Shown here: positions 24,501-37,400 of the stretch, piece after piece | Layout of the letters: each line of letters opens with the position of its first letter | Numbering within the stretch: the first letter of the stretch is position 1 | Origin: Megalopta genalis | Taxonomy: Eukaryota; Arthropoda; Insecta; Hymenoptera; Halictidae | Assembly: GCF_051020955.1 (NCBI RefSeq) | Contig: NW_027477113.1 | Location: 33,620 to 97,619 of the forward strand | Direction: 5' to 3' | Length of the DNA: 64,000 bases | Made by a program: the position numbers and the translations under genes | The notes under the pieces: model-generated | What the model was told of the DNA's origin: nothing | The model's input: only the letters and a program-made list of their open reading frames with translations | Databases searched by the model: none

Positions 24501-25487
24501 TACATCACTTATATTCGCAAGTATTTGAAGCTAAACCATTCGTTTCTCATGTATCTGAAGCTAATCCTTCTACTTGGCATTGATTTGAAGCTAACTCGAA
24601 TGTTTCGATTGCATTTGAAGCTAAATCACTTATCTCGCAAGTATCGGAAGCTAAATCATTTGTTTCGCATGGATTTGAAGCTAAGCCTTCTCCTTCGCAT
24701 TGATTTGAAGTTAAATCATGTGTTGCGCTTGGATTTGAAGCTCACTCGTTTGTTTCTCCTGCATTTGAAGCTATATCACTTATATGGGAAGTATTTGAAG
24801 CTAAATCATTTGTGTCGCATGGATTTGATGCTAAGCATTCTACTTCGCATTGATTTGGAGCTAAATCATGTGTTTCGCTTGGATTTAAAGCTAACACGTT
24901 TCTTTCGTTCAATCGAGTATATCACAAGTATTTGAAGCTAAACTATTGGTTTCGCATGGATTCGAAAATCGGCCTTCCATTTCGCATTGATTTGAAGCTA
25001 AATCATGTGTTTCGCATGGATTTGTAGCTAAACCATTCGATTCGCATGGATTTGAAGCTATGCCTTCTACTTCGCATTGATTTGAAGCTAAATCATGTGT
25101 TTCTCTTGGATTTGAAGCTAACTCGTTTGTTTCACATGCAGTTGATGCTAAATCATGTATATCACAAGTATTTGGAGCTGAACCATTTGTTTTGCATGAA
25201 TATTAAGCTAAACCATGTGTTTCGAATGAATTTGAATCTAAATTATGTGTTTCGCATGAATTTGCAGCTATCTCGTTTGTTTCGTAAGCAGTTGAAGCTA
25301 AATCGTGTATAAAACAAGAATTTGAAGCTAAACCATCTGTTTCGCGCGGATTTGCAGATAAGCCTTCCACTTCTCGTTGATTTGAAGCTAAATCATGTGT
25401 TTCGCTTGGATTTGAAGCTAACTCCTTTGTTTCGATGCAGTTGATTCTAAATCATGTATAAAACAAGAATTTGACGCTAAACCATTT
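21506..25487 (+). repeat. Composite block Q, copy 3
   Basis: Collinear with Q copy 2 at an offset of 6,607 bp (Q plus a 2,625-bp P). It carries AAATCGTGTATAAAAC near 25,304 where Q2 has AAATCATGTATAAAAC; the copies near 31.19, 47.40 and 53.28 kb share the derived G, while the copies near 14.72 and 18.70 kb do not. That variant separates the downstream Q copies as a younger lineage. Confidence 0.83.
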
Positions 25488-27812
25488 GTTTCGCATGCAG
25501 TTGAAGCTAAGTCATGTATATCACAAGTATTTGAAGATAATCCATTTGTTTTGCATGGATTCGAAAATCAGCCTTCTATTTCGCATTGATTTGAAGCCAA
25601 ATCATGTGTTTGTCATGGATTTAAAGCTATCACGTTTGTCTCGCATGCAGTTGATGCTCAATCATGTATATCACAAGTATTTGAAGCTAAACCATTTGTT
25701 GCGCATTGGTTTTGAAGCTAAGCCTTCTACTTCGCATTGATTTGAAGCTAAATCATGTGTTACGCGTGGATATGAAGCTCACTCGTTTGTTTTTCCAGCA
25801 TTTGAAGCTATATTACTTATATCGCAAGTATTTGAAGCTGAACCATTTGTTTCGCATGAATATTAAGCTAAACCATGTGCTTCGAATGAATTTGATGCTA
25901 CATCATATGTTTCGCACGGATTTGAAACTAACTCGTTTGTTTCGTCTTCGTTTGAAGCTGTTTCATTTATATCGCAAATATTTGAAGCTAAACCATTTGT
26001 TTCGGATGGATTTGAAGATAAGCCTTCTATTTCGCATTGATTTAAATCTAAATCGTGTGTATGGCATGGATTTGAAGCTAACTCGTTTGATTCGCCTGAA
26101 TTTGAAGTTAAATCATGTATATCACAAGTATTTGAAGCTAAACCATTTGTTTCGCATGGATTTGAAGATAAGCCTCCTACTTCCCATTAATTTGAAGCTA
26201 ACTCGATTGATTCGACTGCATTTGAATCTATATCACTTATATCGCAATTATCTGAAGATAAATCATTTGCTTCTCATGTATTTGAAGCTAAGCCGTCTAT
26301 TTCGCATTGATTTGAAGCTAAATCATGTGTTTCGCATGGTTTTGAAGTTAACTCGTTTGCTTCGCCTGCATTTGAAGCTGAATCATGTATATCACAAGAC
26401 ATTTGAAGCTAAACCATTTGTTTCACATGAATTTGAAGCTAAGCCTTCTACTTCGCTTTGATTTGAAGCTAAATCATGTGTTTCGCATGGATTTGAAGCT
26501 AACTCGTTTGTTTCGTTTGCAGATGAATCTAAATCATGTTTATCACAAGTATCTGAATATAAACCATCTGTGTCGCATGAATATTGAGCTAAACCATGTG
26601 TTCCGCATGAATTTGAAGCTAAATGATGTGTTTCGCAGGGATATGAAGCTAACTCTTTTGTTTCGCTTGCATTTGAAGATAAATCATGTATATCACAAGT
26701 ATTTGAAGCTAAACCGTTTGATTGGCATGGATTTGAAGCTGAGCCTTCTACTTCGCATTGATTTGCAGCTAAATCATGTGTTTCCTTGGGATTTGAAGCT
26801 AACTCGATTGTTTCGCCTGCATTTGAAGCTGAATCATGTATATCACAAGTATTTGAAGCTAAACCATTTGTTTCGCATGAATTTGAAGCTAAGCCTTCTA
26901 CTTCGCATTGATTGGAAGTTAAGTCATGTGTTTCTCTTGGATTGGAAGCTAACTTGTTTTTTTCGCATGCAGTTGAAGCCAAAACATGTACATCACAAGT
27001 ATCTGAATATAAACCATCTGTGTCACATGAATATTGAGCTAAACCATGTGTTCCGCATGAATTTGAAGCTAAATGATGTGTTTCGCAGGGATATGAAGCT
27101 AACTCTTTTATTTCGCCTGCATTTGAAGATAAATCATGTAGATCACATGTATTTGAAGCTCAACCGTTTGATTCGCATGGATTTGAAGCTAACCCTTCAA
27201 CTTCGCATTGATTTGCAGCTAAATCATGTGTTTCGCTGGGATTTGAACCTAACTCGTTTGTTTCGCATGCAGTTGAAGCTAAATCATGTATATCAAAAGT
27301 ATTTGAAGCTATAGCATTTGTTTCGCATGGATTTGAAGCTAAGCCATCTACTTCGCATTGATTTGAAGTTGAATCATGTGTTTCTCTTGGAATTGAAGCA
27401 AACTTGTTTGTTTCGCATGCTGTTGAAGCTAAATCATGTTTATCACAAGTATCTGAACCTAAACCATCTGTTTCGCAAGAATATGAAGCTATGAAGCTAA
27501 ACCATGTGTTTCACATGAATTTGAAACTAAATGATGTGTTTCGCATGGATTTGAAGCTAACTCGTTTGTTTCGCCTGCATTTGAAGATAAATCATGTATA
27601 TCACAAGTATTTGAAGCTAAACCGTTTGATTAGCATGGATTTGAAGCTAAGCCTTCTACTTCGCATTGATTTGCAGCTAAATCATGTGTTTCGCTTGGTT
27701 TTGAAGCTAACTCGTTTGTTTCGCTTGCAGTTGAAGCTAAATCATGTATATCAAAAGTATTTGAATCTAAGGCATTTGTTTCGCATGGATTTGAAGATAA
27801 GCCTCCTACTTC
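25488..27812 (+). repeat. Composite block P, copy 3
   Basis: Contains the P markers in order (TTGCGCATTGG near 25,700, CACAAGACATTTG at ~26,394, GAAGCTATGAAGC at ~27,487). It ends early: at GAAGATAAGCCTCCTAC near 27,80x the sequence jumps straight into block Q, removing ~817 bp relative to copy 2. A private variant is TTTTATTTCGCC near 27,111 (G-containing in copy 4). The same junction and variant recur near 49.2-49.9 kb in the 22.1-kb super-repeat copy. Confidence 0.8.
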
Positions 27813-30800
27813 GCACTTATTTGAAGCTAACTCGATTGTTTCACCTGCATTTGAAGCTACATCACTTATATCGCAATTATCTGAAGATAAATCATTTGCT
27901 TCTCATGTATTTGAAGCTAAGCCGTCTATTTCGCACTGATTTGAAGCTAAATCATATGTTTCGCATGGATTTGAAGCTAACTCGTTTTCTTCGCCTGTAT
28001 TTGAAGATAAATCATGTATATCACAAGTATTTGAAGCTAAACCATACGCTTCGCATGGATTTGAAGCAAAGCCTTCAACTTCGCATTGATTTGAAGATAA
28101 ATCATGTGTTTCGCTTAGATTTGAAGCTAACACGTTTGTTTTGCATGCAGTTGAAGCTAAAACATGTAAATCACAAGTATCTGGATCTAATCCATCTGTT
28201 TCGCAATATGAAGCTATGAAGCTAATCCATGTGATTCGCATGAATTTGAAGCTAAATCATGTGTGTCGCATGGATTTGAAGCTGTATCACTTATATCGCA
28301 ATTATCTGAAGATGAATCATTTGTTTTTCGTGTGTTTGAAGCTAAGCCTTCTACTTCGCATTGATTCGAAGCTAAATCATGTGTTTCTCATGGATTTAAA
28401 GCTAACACGTTTGTTTCGCATGCAGTTGAAGCTCAATCATGTAAATCACAAGTATTTGAAGCTAAACCATTTATTTCGCATTGGTTTTGAAGCTAAGCCT
28501 TCTACCTCGCATTGATCTGAAGCTAAATCAAGTGTTTCGCTTGGATTTGAAGTTGACTCGTTAGTTTCGCATGCAGTTGAAGCTAAATCATGTATATCAC
28601 AAGAATTTGAAGCTGAACCATTTGTTTCGCATGAATATTAAGCCAAACCATGTGCTTCGAATGAATTTGAAGCTAAATCATGTTTTTCGCATGTATTTGA
28701 AGCTAACTCGTTTGTTTCGCATGGATTTGAAGCTAACTCGTTTGTTTCGCATGCAATTGAAGCTAAATCATGTATATCGCAAGTATGTGAAGCTAAACCA
28801 TCTGTTTCGGATGGATTTGAAGATAAGCCTTCTACTTCGCATTGATTTAAATCCAAATCTTGTGTATGGCATGGATTTGAAGCTAACTCGTTCGTTTCGC
28901 CTGCATTTGAAGCTAAATCATGTATATACAAGTATTTGAATCTAAACCATTTGTTTCGGATTGATTTGAAGATAAGCTTTCTACTTCGGATTGATTTGAA
29001 GCTAACTCGATTGTTTCACCTGCATTTGAAGCTACATCACTTATATCGCTATTATCTGAAGATAAATCATTTGTTTCTCATGTATTTGAAGCTAAGCCTT
29101 CTACTTCGCTTTGATTTGAAGATAAACCACGTGATTCGCATGGACTTGAAACTAACTCGTTTGTATCGCGTGCATTTGAAGCTATATCACTTACATCGTA
29201 ATTATCTGAAGTTAAATCATTTGTTTCTCATGTATTTGAAGCTAAGGCTTCTACTTCGCATTGATTTGCAGCTAAATCATGTGTTTCGCTTGGTTTTGAA
29301 GTTAACTCGTTTGTTTGGCATGCAGTTGTAGCTAAATCATGTATATCACAAGTACTTGAAGCTAAACCATTTGATTCGCATGGATTTTAAACTAAGCCTT
29401 CTGCTTCGCATTAATTTGAAGCTATGTCAAGTGTTTCGCTTGGATTTTAAGCTCACTCGTTTGTTTCGCATGCAGTTGTAGCTAAATCATGTATGACACA
29501 ACTATTTGAGGCTAAACCATTTGATTCCCATGGATTTGAAGCTAAGACTTCCACTTCGCATTGATATGGATCTACACCATATGTTTCGCATGGATTTAAA
29601 GCTAACACGTTTTTTTCGCCTGCATTTAAATCTAAATCATGTATGTCACAAATATTTGAAGTTAAACCATTTGTTTCGCTTTGATTTGAAGCTAAGCCCT
29701 CTAGTTCGCATTGATATGGACCTAAATCATATGTTTCCCATGGATTTAAAGCTAACTCGAATGTTTCGCCTGTATTTGAAGCTATATCACTTATATCGCA
29801 ATTATCTGAAGATAAATCATTTGTTTCTCATGTATGTGAAACTAAGCATTGTACTTCGCATTGATTTGAAGCTACATCATGTGTAACGCATGGATTTGAA
29901 GCTAACTCGATTGTTTCGCATGCAGCTGAAACTAAACCATGTATATCACAAATATTTGTAGCTAAACCATTTGTTTTGAATGGATTCCAAGATAAGCCTT
30001 CTACTTCGCACTGATTTAAAGATAAATCATGTGTTTCGCTCGGATATGATGCTAACTCGTTTGTTTCGCATGCTGTTGCAGCTAAATCATGTATATCACT
30101 AATATTTGAAGCTAATCCATTTGTTTCGCATGGATTCGAAGATAATCCGTCCACTTCGTATTGATTTCAAGTTAAATCATGTGTTTCGCATAGATTTAAA
30201 GCTAACGCGTTTGTTTCCCATGGATTTGAAGCTAATTCGTTTGTTTCGCCAGCATATGAAGCTAAATCATGTATATCACTAATATTTGAAGCTAAACCAT
30301 TTGATTCGCATGGATTTGGAGTTAAATCATGTGTTTCGCATAGATTTGAAGCCTACTCGTTTGTTTCGCCTGCATTTGAAACTACATCACTTATATTCGC
30401 AAGTATTTGAAGCTAAACCATTCGTTTCTCATGTATCTGAAGCTAATCCTTCTACTTGGCATTGATTTGAAGCTAACTCGAATGTTTCGATTGCATTTGA
30501 AGCTAAATCACTTATCTCGCAAGTATCGGAAGCTAAATCATTTGTTTCGCATGGATTTGAAGCTAAGCCTTCTCCTTCGCATTGATTTGAAGTTAAATCA
30601 TGTGTTGCGCTTGGATTTGAAGCTCACTCGTTTGTTTCTCCTGCATTTGAAGCTATATCACTTATATGGGAAGTATTTGAAGCTAAATCATTTGTGTCGC
30701 ATGGATTTGATGCTAAGCATTCTACTTCGCATTGATTTGGAGCTAAATCATGTGTTTCGCTTGGATTTAAAGCTAACACGTTTCTTTCGTTCAATCGAGT

Positions 30801-31369
30801 ATATCACAAGTATTTGAAGCTAAACTATTGGTTTCGCATGGATTCGAAAATCGGCCTTCCATTTCGCATTGATTTGAAGCTAAATCATGTGTTTCGCATG
30901 GATTTGTAGCTAAACCATTCGATTCGCATGGATTTGAAGCTATGCCTTCTACTTCGCATTGATTTGAAGCTAAATCATGTGTTTCTCTTGGATTTGAAGC
31001 TAACTCGTTTGTTTCACATGCAGTTGATGCTAAATCATGTATATCACAAGTATTTGGAGCTGAACCATTTGTTTTGCATGAATATTAAGCTAAACCATGT
31101 GTTTCGAATGAATTTGAATCTAAATTATGTGTTTCGCATGAATTTGCAGCTATCTCGTTTGTTTCGTAAGCAGTTGAAGCTAAATCGTGTATAAAACAAG
31201 AATTTGAAGCTAAACCATCTGTTTCGCGCGGATTTGCAGATAAGCCTTCCACTTCTCGTTGATTTGAAGCTAAATCATGTGTTTCGCTTGGATTTGAAGC
31301 TAACTCCTTTGTTTCGATGCAGTTGATTCTAAATCATGTATAAAACAAGAATTTGACGCTAAACCATTT
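27813..31369 (+). repeat. Composite block Q, copy 4 (330-bp deletion)
   Basis: Collinear with Q copy 3 but missing 330 bp (eleven units) near 29,312-29,354, which changes the offset from 6,212 to 5,882 bp. The junction lies inside a >40-bp stretch (GTTTGGCATGCAGTTG through CACAAGTA) that is present at both sides of the missing segment in the intact copies, as expected for homologous misalignment. The same deleted form recurs near 51.4 kb. Confidence 0.82.
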
Positions 31370-33954
31370 GTTTCGCATGCAGTTGAAGCTAAGTCATGTA
31401 TATCACAAGTATTTGAAGATAATCCATTTGTTTTGCATGGATTCGAAAATCAGCCTTCTATTTCGCATTGATTTGAAGCCAAATCATGTGTTTGTCATGG
31501 ATTTAAAGCTATCACGTTTGTCTCGCATGCAGTTGATGCTCAATCATGTATATCACAAGTATTTGAAGCTAAACCATTTGTTGCGCATTGGTTTTGAAGC
31601 TAAGCCTTCTACTTCGCATTGATTTGAAGCTAAATCATGTGTTACGCGTGGATATGAAGCTCACTCGTTTGTTTTTCCAGCATTTGAAGCTATATTACTT
31701 ATATCGCAAGTATTTGAAGCTGAACCATTTGTTTCGCATGAATATTAAGCTAAACCATGTGCTTCGAATGAATTTGATGCTAAATCATATGTTTCGCACG
31801 GATTTGAAACTAACTCGTTTGTTTCGTCTTCGTTTGAAGCTGTTTCATTTATATCGCAAATAGTTGAAGCTAAACCATTTGTTTCGGATGGATTTGAAGA
31901 TAAGCCTTCTATTTCGCATTGATTTAAATCTAAATCGTGTGTATGGCATGGATTTGAAGCTAACTCGTTTGATTCGCCTGAATTTGAAGTTAAATCATGT
32001 ATATCACAAGTATTTGAAGCTAAACCATTTGTTTCGCATGGATTTGAAGATAAGCCTCCTACTTCCCATTAATTTGAAGCTAACTCGATTGATTCGACTG
32101 CATTTGAATCTATATCACTTATATCGCAATTATCTGAAGATAAATCATTTGCTTCTCATGTATTTGAAGCTAAGCCGTCTATTTCGCATTGATTTGAAGC
32201 TAAATCATGTGTTTCGCATGGTTTTGAAGTTAACTCGTTTGCTTCGCCTGCATTTGAAGCTGAATCATGTATATCACAAGACATTTGAAGCTAAACCATT
32301 TGTTTCACATGAATTTGAAGCTAAGCCTTCTACTTCGCTTTGATTTGAAGCTAAATCATGTGTTTCGCATGGATTTGAAGCTAACTCGTTTGTTTCGTTT
32401 GCAGATGAATCTAAATCATGTTTATCACAAGTATCTGAATATAAACCATCTGTGTCGCATGAATATTGAGCTAAACCATGTGTTCCGCATGAATTTGAAG
32501 CTAAATGATGTGTTTCGCAGGGATATGAAGCTAACTCTTTTGTTTCGCTTGCATTTGAAGATAAATCATGTATATCACAAGTATTTGAAGCTAAACCGTT
32601 TGATTGGCATGGATTTGAAGCTGAGCCTTCTACTTCGCATTGATTTGCAGCTAAATCATGTGTTTCCTTGGGATTTGAAGCTAACTCGATTGTTTCGCCT
32701 GCATTTGAAGCTGAATCATGTATATCACAAGTATTTGAAGCTAAACCATTTGTTTCGCATGAATTTGAAGCTAAGCCTTCTACTTCGCATTGATTGGAAG
32801 TTAAGTCATGTGTTTCTCTTGGATTGGAAGCTAACTTGTTTTTTTCGCATGCAGTTGAAGCCAAAACATGTACATCACAAGTATCTGAATATAAACCATC
32901 TGTGTCACATGAATATTGAGCTAAACCATGTGTTCCGCATGAATTTGAAGCTAAATGATGTGTTTCGCAGGGATATGAAGCTAACTCTTTTGTTTCGCCT
33001 GCATTTGAAGATAAATCATGTAGATCACATGTATTTGAAGCTCAACCGTTTGATTCGCATGGATTTGAAGCTAACCCTTCAACTTCGCATTGATTTGCAG
33101 CTAAATCATGTGTTTCGCTGGGATTTGAACCTAACTCGTTTGTTTCGCATGCAGTTGAAGCTAAATCATGTATATCAAAAGTATTTGAAGCTATAGCATT
33201 TGTTTCGCATGGATTTGAAGCTAAGCCATCTACTTCGCATTGATTTGAAGTTAAATCATGTGTTTCTCTTGGAATTGAAGCAAACTTGTTTGTTTCGCAT
33301 GCTGTTGAAGCTAAATCATGTTTATCACAAGTATCTGAACCTAAACCATCTGTTTCGCAAGAATATGAAGCTATGAAGCTAAACCATGTGTTTCACATGA
33401 ATTTGAAACTAAATGATGTGTTTCGCATGGATTTGAAGCTAACTCGTTTGTTTCGCCTGCATTTGAAGATAAATCATGTATATCACAAGTATTTGAAGCT
33501 AAACCGTTTGATTAGCATGGATTTGAAGCTAAGCCTTCTACTTCGCATTGATTTGCAGCTAAATCATGTGTTTCGCTTGGTTTTGAAGCTAACTCGTTTG
33601 TTTCGCTTGCAGTTGAAGCTAAATCATGTATATCAAAAGTATTTGAATCTAAGGCATTTGTTTCGCATGGATTTGAAGATAAGCCTCCTACTTCGCATTA
33701 ATAAGAAGCTAACTCGATTGATTCGACTGCATTTGAATCTATACCACTTATATCGCAATTATCTGAAGATAAATCATTTGCTTCTCATGTATTTGAAGCT
33801 AAGCCGTCTATTTCGCACTAATTTGATGCTAAATCATATGTTTCGCTTGGATTTGAAGCTAACACGTTTGTTTCGCATGCAGTTGAAGCCAAAACATGTA
33901 CATCACAAGTATCTGGATCTAATCCATCTGTTTCGCAAGAATATGAAGCTATGA
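31370..33954 (+). repeat. Composite block P, copy 4
   Basis: Offset 5,882 bp from P copy 3. It carries a private T-to-G change near 31,862 (AATAGTTGAAG, elsewhere AATATTTGAAG), which creates an in-frame stop in the + open frame; the super-repeat copy near 53.95 kb has the common T, so the change is recent and confined to this copy. After ~33,954 the array continues into a different composite instead of Q. Confidence 0.78.
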
Positions 33955-36900
33955 AGCTAATCCATGTGATTCGCATGAATTTGAAGCTTAATCATGTGTT
34001 TCGCATGGAATTGAATCTAACTCGTTTGCTTCGCCTGCATTTGAAGCTGAATCATGTATATCACATGTTTTTGAAGCTCAACCGTTTGATTCGCATGGAT
34101 TTGAAGCTAAGCCTTCTACTTCGCATTGATTTGCAGCTAAATCATGTGTTTCGCTTGGTTTTGAAGCTTACTCGTTTGTTTCGTATGCAGTTGAAGCTAA
34201 ATCATGTATAGCACAAGTATTTGAAGGTAAACCATTTGTTTCGCATGGATTTGAAGATAAGCATTCTACTTCGCATTGATTTGAAGATAAATCATGTGTT
34301 TCGCATGGATTTGAAGCTAACTCGTTTTTTCGCCTGTATTTAAAGATAAATCATGTATATCACAAGTATTTAAAGCTAAACAATTCGCTTCGCATGGATT
34401 TGAAGCTAAGCCTTCAACTTCGCATTGATTTGAAGCTGTATCATGTGTTTCGCTTGGATTTGAAGCTAACTCGTTTGTTCCGCCTGCATTTGAAGCTATA
34501 TCACATATATCGCAACATTTTGAAGCGAAATCAATTATGTCGCATGGATTTGAAGCTAAGCCTTCTACTTCGCATTGGTTTGAAGATAAATAATGTGTTT
34601 CGCATGGATTTGAGGCTAACTCGTTTGTTTCGCATGCAGTTGAAGCTAATTCATGTATATCTCAAGTATTTGTAGCTAAACCATTTGTTTCGCATTGATT
34701 CTAATCTAACCCTTCTACTTCGCATTGATTTGAAGGTAAATCATGTGTTTCGCTTGGATTTGAAGCTAACTCGTTTGTTTCGCATGCAGTTGAAGCTAAT
34801 TCATGTATATCACAAGTATTTGTAGCTAAACCATTTGTTTCGCATTGACGTGAAGATAAGCCTTCTACTTCGCATTGATTCGAATCTAACCCTTCTACTT
34901 CGCATTGATTTGAAGGTAAATCATGTGTTTCGCTTTGATTTGAAGCCAACTCGTTTGTTTCGCATGCAGTTGAAGCTAAATCATGTTTATCACAATTAAC
35001 TGAATATAAACCATCTACTTCGCATTGATTTGAAGCTCAGCCTTCTACTTCGCATTGATTTGAAGCTAAATCATGTGATTTGCATGGATTTGAAGCTAAC
35101 TCGATTGATTTGCATGCAGTTGAAGATAAATTATGAATATCAAAAGTAGTTGAATCTAAACCATTTGCTTCGCATGGATTCGAAGATAAGACTTCAACTT
35201 CGCATTGATTTGAAGCTAAATCATGTGTTACGCTTGGATTTGAATCTGACTCGTTTGTTTCGCATGGATTTGAACCTCTCTAGTTTGTTTCGCCTGCATT
35301 TGAAACTAAATCATGTATATCACAAGTATTTGAAGCTAAACCATTTGTTTCGCATGGATTTGGAGCTAAGCCTTCTACTTCGCGTGAATGTGAAGCTGTA
35401 TCATGTGTTTCGCTTGGATTTGAAGCTAACTCGTTTGTTCCGCCTGCATTTGAAGCTATATCACATATATCGCAACATTTTGAAGCGAAATCAATTATGT
35501 CGCATGGATTTGAAGCTAAGCCTTCTACTTCGCATTGATTTGAAGTTAAATCATGCGTTTCACTTGGATTTGAAGCTAACTTGTTTGTTTCGCATGCAGT
35601 TGAAGCTAAATCATGTTTATCACATGTATCTGAATCTAAACCATCTGTTTCGCAAGAATATGAAGCTATGAAGCCAAACCATGTGTTTCGCATGAATTTG
35701 TAACTAAATGATGTGTTTCGCATGGATATGAAGCTAACTCTTTTGTTTCGCCTGCATTTGAAGATAAATCATGTATATCACAAGTATTTGAAACTTAACC
35801 GTTTGATTCGCATGGATTTGAAGCTAACCCTTCTACTTCGCATTGATTTGAAGTTAAATCATGTGTTTCTCTTGGATTGGAAGCTAACTTGTTTGTTTCG
35901 CATGCAGTTGAAGCTAAATCATGTATATCACAAGTATTTGAAGATAAACCATTTGTTTCGGATTGATTTGAAGCTGAGCATTCTATTTCGCATTGATTTG
36001 ATGCTAAATCATATGTTTCGCACGGATTTGAAACTAACTCGTTTGTTTCGTCTTCGTTTGAAGCTGTTTCATTTATATCGCAAATATTTGAAGCTAAACC
36101 ATTTGTTTCGGATGGATTTGAAGATAAGCCTTCTACTTCGCATTGATTTAAATCTAAATCGTGTGTATGGCATGGATTTGAAGCTAACTCGTTTGATTCG
36201 CCTGAATTTGAAGTTAAATCATGTATATCACAAGTATTTGAAGCAAAACCATTTGTTTCGCATGGATTTGAAGATAAGCCTCCTACTTCCCATTAATTTG
36301 AAGCTGACTCGATTGATTCGACTGCATTTGAATCTATATCACTTATATCGCAATTATCTGAAGATAAATCATTTGCTTCTCATGTATTTGAAGCTAAGCC
36401 GTCTATTTCGCATTGATTTGAAGCTAAATCATGTGTTTCGCATGGATTTGAAGCTAACTCGTTTGCTTCGCCTGCATTTGAAGCTGAATCATGTATATCA
36501 CAAGACATTTGAAGCTAAACCATTTGTTTCACATGAATTTGAAGCTAAGCCTTCTACTTCGCTTTGATTTGAAGCTAAATCATGTGTTTCGCATGGATTT
36601 GAAGCTAACTCGTTTGTTTCGTTTGCATTGGAAGCTACATCACGTATATCGCAAGAATTTGAAGCTAAATCATTTGTGTCGCATGGATTTGAAGCTAAGC
36701 CTTCTACGTCGCATTGATTTGAAGCTAAATCATGTGTAGCGCATGGATTTGAAGCTAACTCGTTTGTTTCGCCTGCATTTGAAGATAAATCATGTATATC
36801 ACAAGTATTTGAATCTAAACCATTTGTTTCGCATTGATTTGAAGATAAGCTTTCTACTTCGCATTGGTTTGAAGCTAACTCGATTGTTTCGCCTGCATTT

Positions 36901-37400
36901 GCAGCTTTATCACATATATCGCAATTATCTGATGATAAATCATATGTTTCTCATGTATTTGAACATAAGCCTTGTACTTCGCATTGATTTGAAGCTAAAT
37001 CATGTGTTTCGCATGGATTTGAAGCTAATTCATGTATATTACATGTATTTGAAGCTGAACCATATGTTTTGCGTGAATATTAAGCTAAACCATGTGTTTC
37101 GAACGTATTTGAAGCTGAATTATGTGTTTCTCTTGCATTAGAAGCTAACACGTTTGTTTCGCATGAATTTGAAGCTAAGCCTTCTACTTCGCATTGATTT
37201 GAAGCTAAGTCATGTGTTTCGCATGGATTTTAAGCTAACTCGTTTGTTTCACAATGCAGTTAAAGCTAAATCATGTATATCACAAGTATTTGTAGCTAAA
37301 CCATGTGTTTCGCATGAATTTGAAGCTAAGCCTTCTACTGCACATTGATTTGAAGCTGAATCATGTTTTTCGCATGGATTTGATCTAACTCGTTTGTTTG
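33955..37400 (+). repeat. Segment S: further 30-bp units with local 960-bp duplication
   Basis: Only 30-bp units are present. A run with TTCCGCCTGCATTTG and CGCAACATTTTGAAGCG near 34,43x-34,56x is repeated near 35,39x-35,53x, 960 bp (32 units) away, and again near 40.7 kb. C-type units with GATTCTAATC or GATTCGAATC and GAAGGTAAATC occur in short tandem near 34,70x-34,95x. Variants such as CACAATTAACTG near 34,99x and AAATTATGAATATC near 35,13x are private to this segment and its copy near 57.1-57.3 kb. No gene is seen. Confidence 0.75.

Noticed and set aside
25706..27314. Frameshifted overlapping + frames (such as 25,706-26,461 and 26,385-27,314) as one gene with programmed frameshifting
   Set aside because: The frame change is simply the one-base insertion CACAAGACATTTG at ~26,394. 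No slippery heptamer plus structure is evident and both frames are repeat peptides.
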